From Gammaproteobacteria bacterium (GTDB lineage: Bacteria; Pseudomonadota; Gammaproteobacteria; Nevskiales; Nevskiaceae), in contig JAGWMX010000005.1 in assembly GCA_028871525.1 (NCBI GenBank), forward strand, positions 1 through 54,380: DNA of 54,380 nt, written 5' to 3'. Below are positions 51,939 through 54,380 of this stretch, in pieces (the first letter of the stretch is position 1; each line of letters begins with the position of its first letter). The position numbers were made by a program, and so were the translations under genes. Below the pieces are notes generated by a model. It did not search any database and had not been told where the DNA came from. It was given only the letters and a program-made list of their open reading frames with translations.

Positions 51939-52483
51939 GGCGCGCGAGGTGGTGGCCGGGCTGCGCGGCGGCGCTTTGCCGCGGGCCCTTGGCCCTCGCA
52001 ATGACGTTGCTGCTGCTGTCCGGCTGCGGCGACAACATGGGCGACCTGAAGCGCTATGTCGCCCAGGTCAAAGCGCACAAGGTCACACAGATTCCGCCGG
52101 TGCCGCAGATCACGCCGTATCAGCCGTTCACCTACACCGCCGAGGGCCGCCGCGATCCGTTCCAGCCGCAGGCCGGCGCGCCGCCGCCGTCGAGCAGTTC
52201 CAGCAAGCTGCGGCCGGATATCAACCGACCCAGGGAACCGCTGGAGGAGTTTCCGCTGGATTCGCTGTCGATGGTCGGCGTGATCACCTTCAAAGGCGCC
52301 ACCTACGCGATGATCAAAGCCCCGGACGGCGTGATTCACCGCGTCACCATCGGCGACCACATGGGTCAGAACTACGGCAAGGTGATCAAGATCACCGACC
52401 ACGAAATCGATCTGGTGGAGGTCGTGCCCAACGGCTTCGGCGGCTGGGAGGAGCGTCCGGCCACTGTCAGCCTTGCCGAATGA
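51935..52483 (+). CDS. pilP: Type IV pilus lipoprotein PilP
   Basis: A 182-residue inner-membrane lipoprotein. The lipobox is LLSGC with the lipidated Cys at residue 31, followed by a Pro-rich flexible linker and the beta-domain with YTAEGRRDPFQP and FPLDSLSMVGVI. It bridges PilNO to the PilQ secretin. GTG at 51935 overlaps pilO (GTGA). The signal-peptide codons contain a repeat-like segment, listed separately, which makes the n-region long and unusual (Trp, two Cys). Confidence 0.93.
   Translation: MRRARWWPGCAAALCRGPLALAMTLLLLSGCGDNMGDLKRYVAQVKAHKVTQIPPVPQITPYQPFTYTAEGRRDPFQPQAGAPPPSSSSSKLRPDINRPREPLEEFPLDSLSMVGVITFKGATYAMIKAPDGVIHRVTIGDHMGQNYGKVIKITDHEIDLVEVVPNGFGGWEERPATVSLAE
51980..52006 (+). 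repeat. REP-like sequence inside the pilP signal-peptide codons
   Basis: CTCGCAATGAC at 51995-52005 is the exact reverse complement of the 11-base tip of the element between trkA and trkH (28807-28817). It is preceded by a GGGCC-CTT-GGCCC inverted repeat. Together these look like one arm of a palindromic extragenic repeat lying in frame in pilP. Confidence 0.45.
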
Positions 52484-52502
52484 TTCGCAGGAGCGCAACG
52501 CC

Positions 52503-54380
52503 ATGTTCCGAAATACGCCTTTCAGTTCCAAGCGGCCGCGCATGACGCGCCGGCTCGCCGGCGTGCTGCTGCTCGCCGTTCCGCTGCTGGTTCACGCACA
52601 GCCCACGCGCACCCTGCAGGCGGTGGCCGCGGTCGCCGACGGCGGCCGGGTGCGGATTACGCTGACGTTGTCGGCGCCGGTGCTGCAGCCGAAAAGCTTC
52701 GCCACCGAATCGCCGCCGCGGCTGGCGGTGGATCTGCCGGACACCCAGCTGGCATTGGACAAGCCGTACCAGAACCTGAACCTCGGCGCCGCACGGTCGC
52801 TGGCGGCAGTGGCGGCCGGCGGCCGCACCCGGGTGGTGATTGACCTGGCCCAATCGGTGCCGTACACCGTCACCAGCAATGGCGACACCGTGGTCATCGA
52901 GTTAGCCAGCGCCGGTGCCGCAGCGGCCACGCCCAGTGTCCCGGCATCCACGACGACGTTGACGTCGGTCGATTTCCGCCGCGGCGAAAATGGCGGAGGT
53001 CGTGTCATCGTCGGTCTGTCGGATCCGCACACGATGGTCGACGTCCACGAGCAAGGCGGGCAGGTGGTGGCGATATTCCACGACACCGCAGTGCCGCCCG
53101 ATCTGGCCAAGCGGCTGGACGTGATCGACTTCGCCACGCCGGTCAAATACGTCGACGTGGAAGCGCGGGGCGGCGACGCGCGGGTGGCGCTGACGCCGAT
53201 CAACGGTAATTTCGAGCAGGTCGCCTACCAGACCGGCGGCCAGTTCGTCGTCGAGCTGCAGCCGCTGACTCAGGCCGCAGAAGAACAGCGCCGCGCCGAG
53301 CATCCGCAGTTCACCGGCCAGCGCATCAGCCTCAACTTTCAGAACGTCGACGTGCGCTCGCTGCTGCAGATCATCGCCGACGTCGCCGGTACCAACATGG
53401 TGGTTTCGGATTCGGTCAACGGACAGATCGCGATCCGCCTGCAGAACGTGCCCTGGGATCAGGCGCTCGACATCATCCTGCGCACCAAGGGCCTGGGTGT
53501 GCGCCAGCAGGGCAACGTGATGTTCGTCGCGCCGCTGCAGGAGCTGGCCGAGCGTGAGAAGGTGGAACTGCAGGCGGCTGCGCAGAAGACGCAGCTGGCG
53601 CCGCTGCACTCCGAACTGATCCAGGTCAATTACGCCAAGGCCAGCGACATCGCCGCGATCCTCAAATCCGGCGACAACTCGATCCTGTCCTCGCGCGGGC
53701 GCGTGACGGTGGACGAACGCACCAACACGCTGCTGGTGCTGGAGACGCTGGACAAGATGGCCGAGATCCGCAACCTGGTGCAGCGCCTGGACGTGCCGGT
53801 GCGCCAAGTGTTGATCGACTCGCGCATCGTCATCGCCAGCGACATGTTCGACCGCCAGCTCGGTTCGCGCTTCGGCGTTTCCGAATTCACCCGCTTCGGC
53901 ACCAACAATCTGGTCACCACCTCCGGCACCGGCACCGCCACCGACACCACCCTGCAAGGGTTTCTGTCCAATGGCAATCCGCTGCAGCCCGGCGCGCTGG
54001 CCAACCGCTACAACGTCAATCTGCCGGTGGGCAAGCCCGATGGCAGCATCGCGTTGACCGTACTATCCGGTAATTTTCTGGTGGACATGGAACTCTCGGC
54101 GCTGCAGAACGAGGGCAAGGGCGAGGTGATCTCGAGCCCGCGCGTGATCACCGCCAACGCCAAGCAGGCTTCGATCGAGCAGGGTACGGAGATCCCGTTC
54201 CAGCAGTCGACCTCCAGCGGCGCCACCTCGGTCAGCTTCAAGAAGGCGGTGCTGAGCCTCTCCGTCACGCCGCAGATCACGCCGGACAACCGCATCATCA
54301 TGGATTTGGCGATCACCAAGGACAGCGTCGGCCAGAACGTACCCACCGGGACCGGCGGCAGCGAACCGTCGATCGATACG
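52503..54380 (+). CDS. pilQ: Type IV pilus secretin PilQ, C-terminus beyond the window
   Basis: 626 codons are present and the frame is open to the last base. A signal peptide ends near VHAQP (about residue 33). Two AMIN domains (about 38-125 and 150-260) bind peptidoglycan; a secretin/TonB short N-terminal domain (RISLNFQNVDVRSLLQIIAD), the N1 domain (HSELIQVNYAKASDIAAIL) and most of the secretin core (GEVISSPRVITANAKQ-ASIEQGTEIPF) follow. The family's usual size implies that about 60-80 residues are missing. The product is the outer-membrane pore of the type IV pilus. Confidence 0.95.
   Translation, partial: MFRNTPFSSKRPRMTRRLAGVLLLAVPLLVHAQPTRTLQAVAAVADGGRVRITLTLSAPVLQPKSFATESPPRLAVDLPDTQLALDKPYQNLNLGAARSLAAVAAGGRTRVVIDLAQSVPYTVTSNGDTVVIELASAGAAAATPSVPASTTTLTSVDFRRGENGGGRVIVGLSDPHTMVDVHEQGGQVVAIFHDTAVPPDLAKRLDVIDFATPVKYVDVEARGGDARVALTPINGNFEQVAYQTGGQFVVELQPLTQAAEEQRRAEHPQFTGQRISLNFQNVDVRSLLQIIADVAGTNMVVSDSVNGQIAIRLQNVPWDQALDIILRTKGLGVRQQGNVMFVAPLQELAEREKVELQAAAQKTQLAPLHSELIQVNYAKASDIAAILKSGDNSILSSRGRVTVDERTNTLLVLETLDKMAEIRNLVQRLDVPVRQVLIDSRIVIASDMFDRQLGSRFGVSEFTRFGTNNLVTTSGTGTATDTTLQGFLSNGNPLQPGALANRYNVNLPVGKPDGSIALTVLSGNFLVDMELSALQNEGKGEVISSPRVITANAKQASIEQGTEIPFQQSTSSGATSVSFKKAVLSLSVTPQITPDNRIIMDLAITKDSVGQNVPTGTGGSEPSIDT

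Noticed and set aside
1-54380. CRISPR arrays, tRNA or rRNA genes, insertion sequences, prophage
   Set aside because: No regularly spaced repeats, no tRNA cloverleaf-like segment, no transposase or phage gene was seen; repeats found are short and intergenic.

Overview
The window is about 54 kb of gene-dense, high-GC chromosomal DNA. Gene content and order suggest a gammaproteobacterium: an imidazoleglycerol-phosphate dehydratase-only hisB in a hisB-H-A-F-E run joined to tatABC, PBP1A divergent from pilMNOPQ, msrPQ, sufE and a 4-zinc-cysteine rpmE. Third positions are strongly GC-biased, so long antisense open frames are common; they are treated as shadows. I see no insertion sequence, prophage, CRISPR array, rRNA or tRNA. 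The placement is inference from gene content; no database search was possible.

Layout. 1-5 kb: the last codons of metH, an anchored phospholipase-D-type nuclease with a C-terminal OB-like domain, a Tat-exported aldo/keto reductase following an Npt1/Npt2 (ADP/ATP-translocase-like) carrier, and an exported isoaspartyl peptidase/asparaginase. 5-12 kb: an EEP-fold hydrolase overlapping a cardiolipin synthase, an exported S9 peptidase, an exported methyltransferase overlapping slyD, a small membrane protein and a DUF900-type hydrolase. 12-19 kb: hisB, hisH, hisA, hisF, hisE (no hisI), tatA, tatB, tatC, then an OmpR-type regulator and its histidine kinase. 19-23 kb: glcDEF glycolate oxidase. 23-31 kb: aroE and hemB on the minus strand, glpK, a DJ-1/PfpI protein, trkA, trkH and homoserine kinase thrB. 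31-40 kb: an exported DUF3187-like beta-rich protein, DAHP synthase, a two-domain fatty acyl reductase, HIT protein and thioesterase, a CPA2 antiporter, a small SAM methyltransferase, a hemolysin-III membrane protein and sufE. 40-46 kb: msrPQ, rph-rdgB-hemW, rpmE and gltA. 46-54 kb: an unidentified protein translationally coupled to mrcA (PBP1A), then divergent pilMNOPQ, with pilQ cut by the window end.

How the genes work together. TatABC could export the twin-arginine proteins seen here (the aldo/keto reductase and MsrP). MsrPQ repairs oxidised periplasmic methionines. PilMNOPQ forms the type IV pilus alignment complex and outer-membrane secretin. glcDEF feeds glyoxylate to central metabolism; gltA, glpK, hemB, hemW, aroE, DAHP synthase and thrB are core metabolism. 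The acyl reductase suggests fatty-alcohol or wax-ester synthesis.

Most of the window is ordinary core genome. I found no clearly new multi-gene system. The most unusual items are the gap where hisI would be expected, the two-domain acyl reductase, repeat-like DNA inside the pilP signal-peptide codons, several well-formed intergenic inverted repeats (one symmetric over two divergent -10-like hexamers), a possible leaderless glcD promoter, and uncharacterised genes coupled to mrcA and to the Npt-type carrier.
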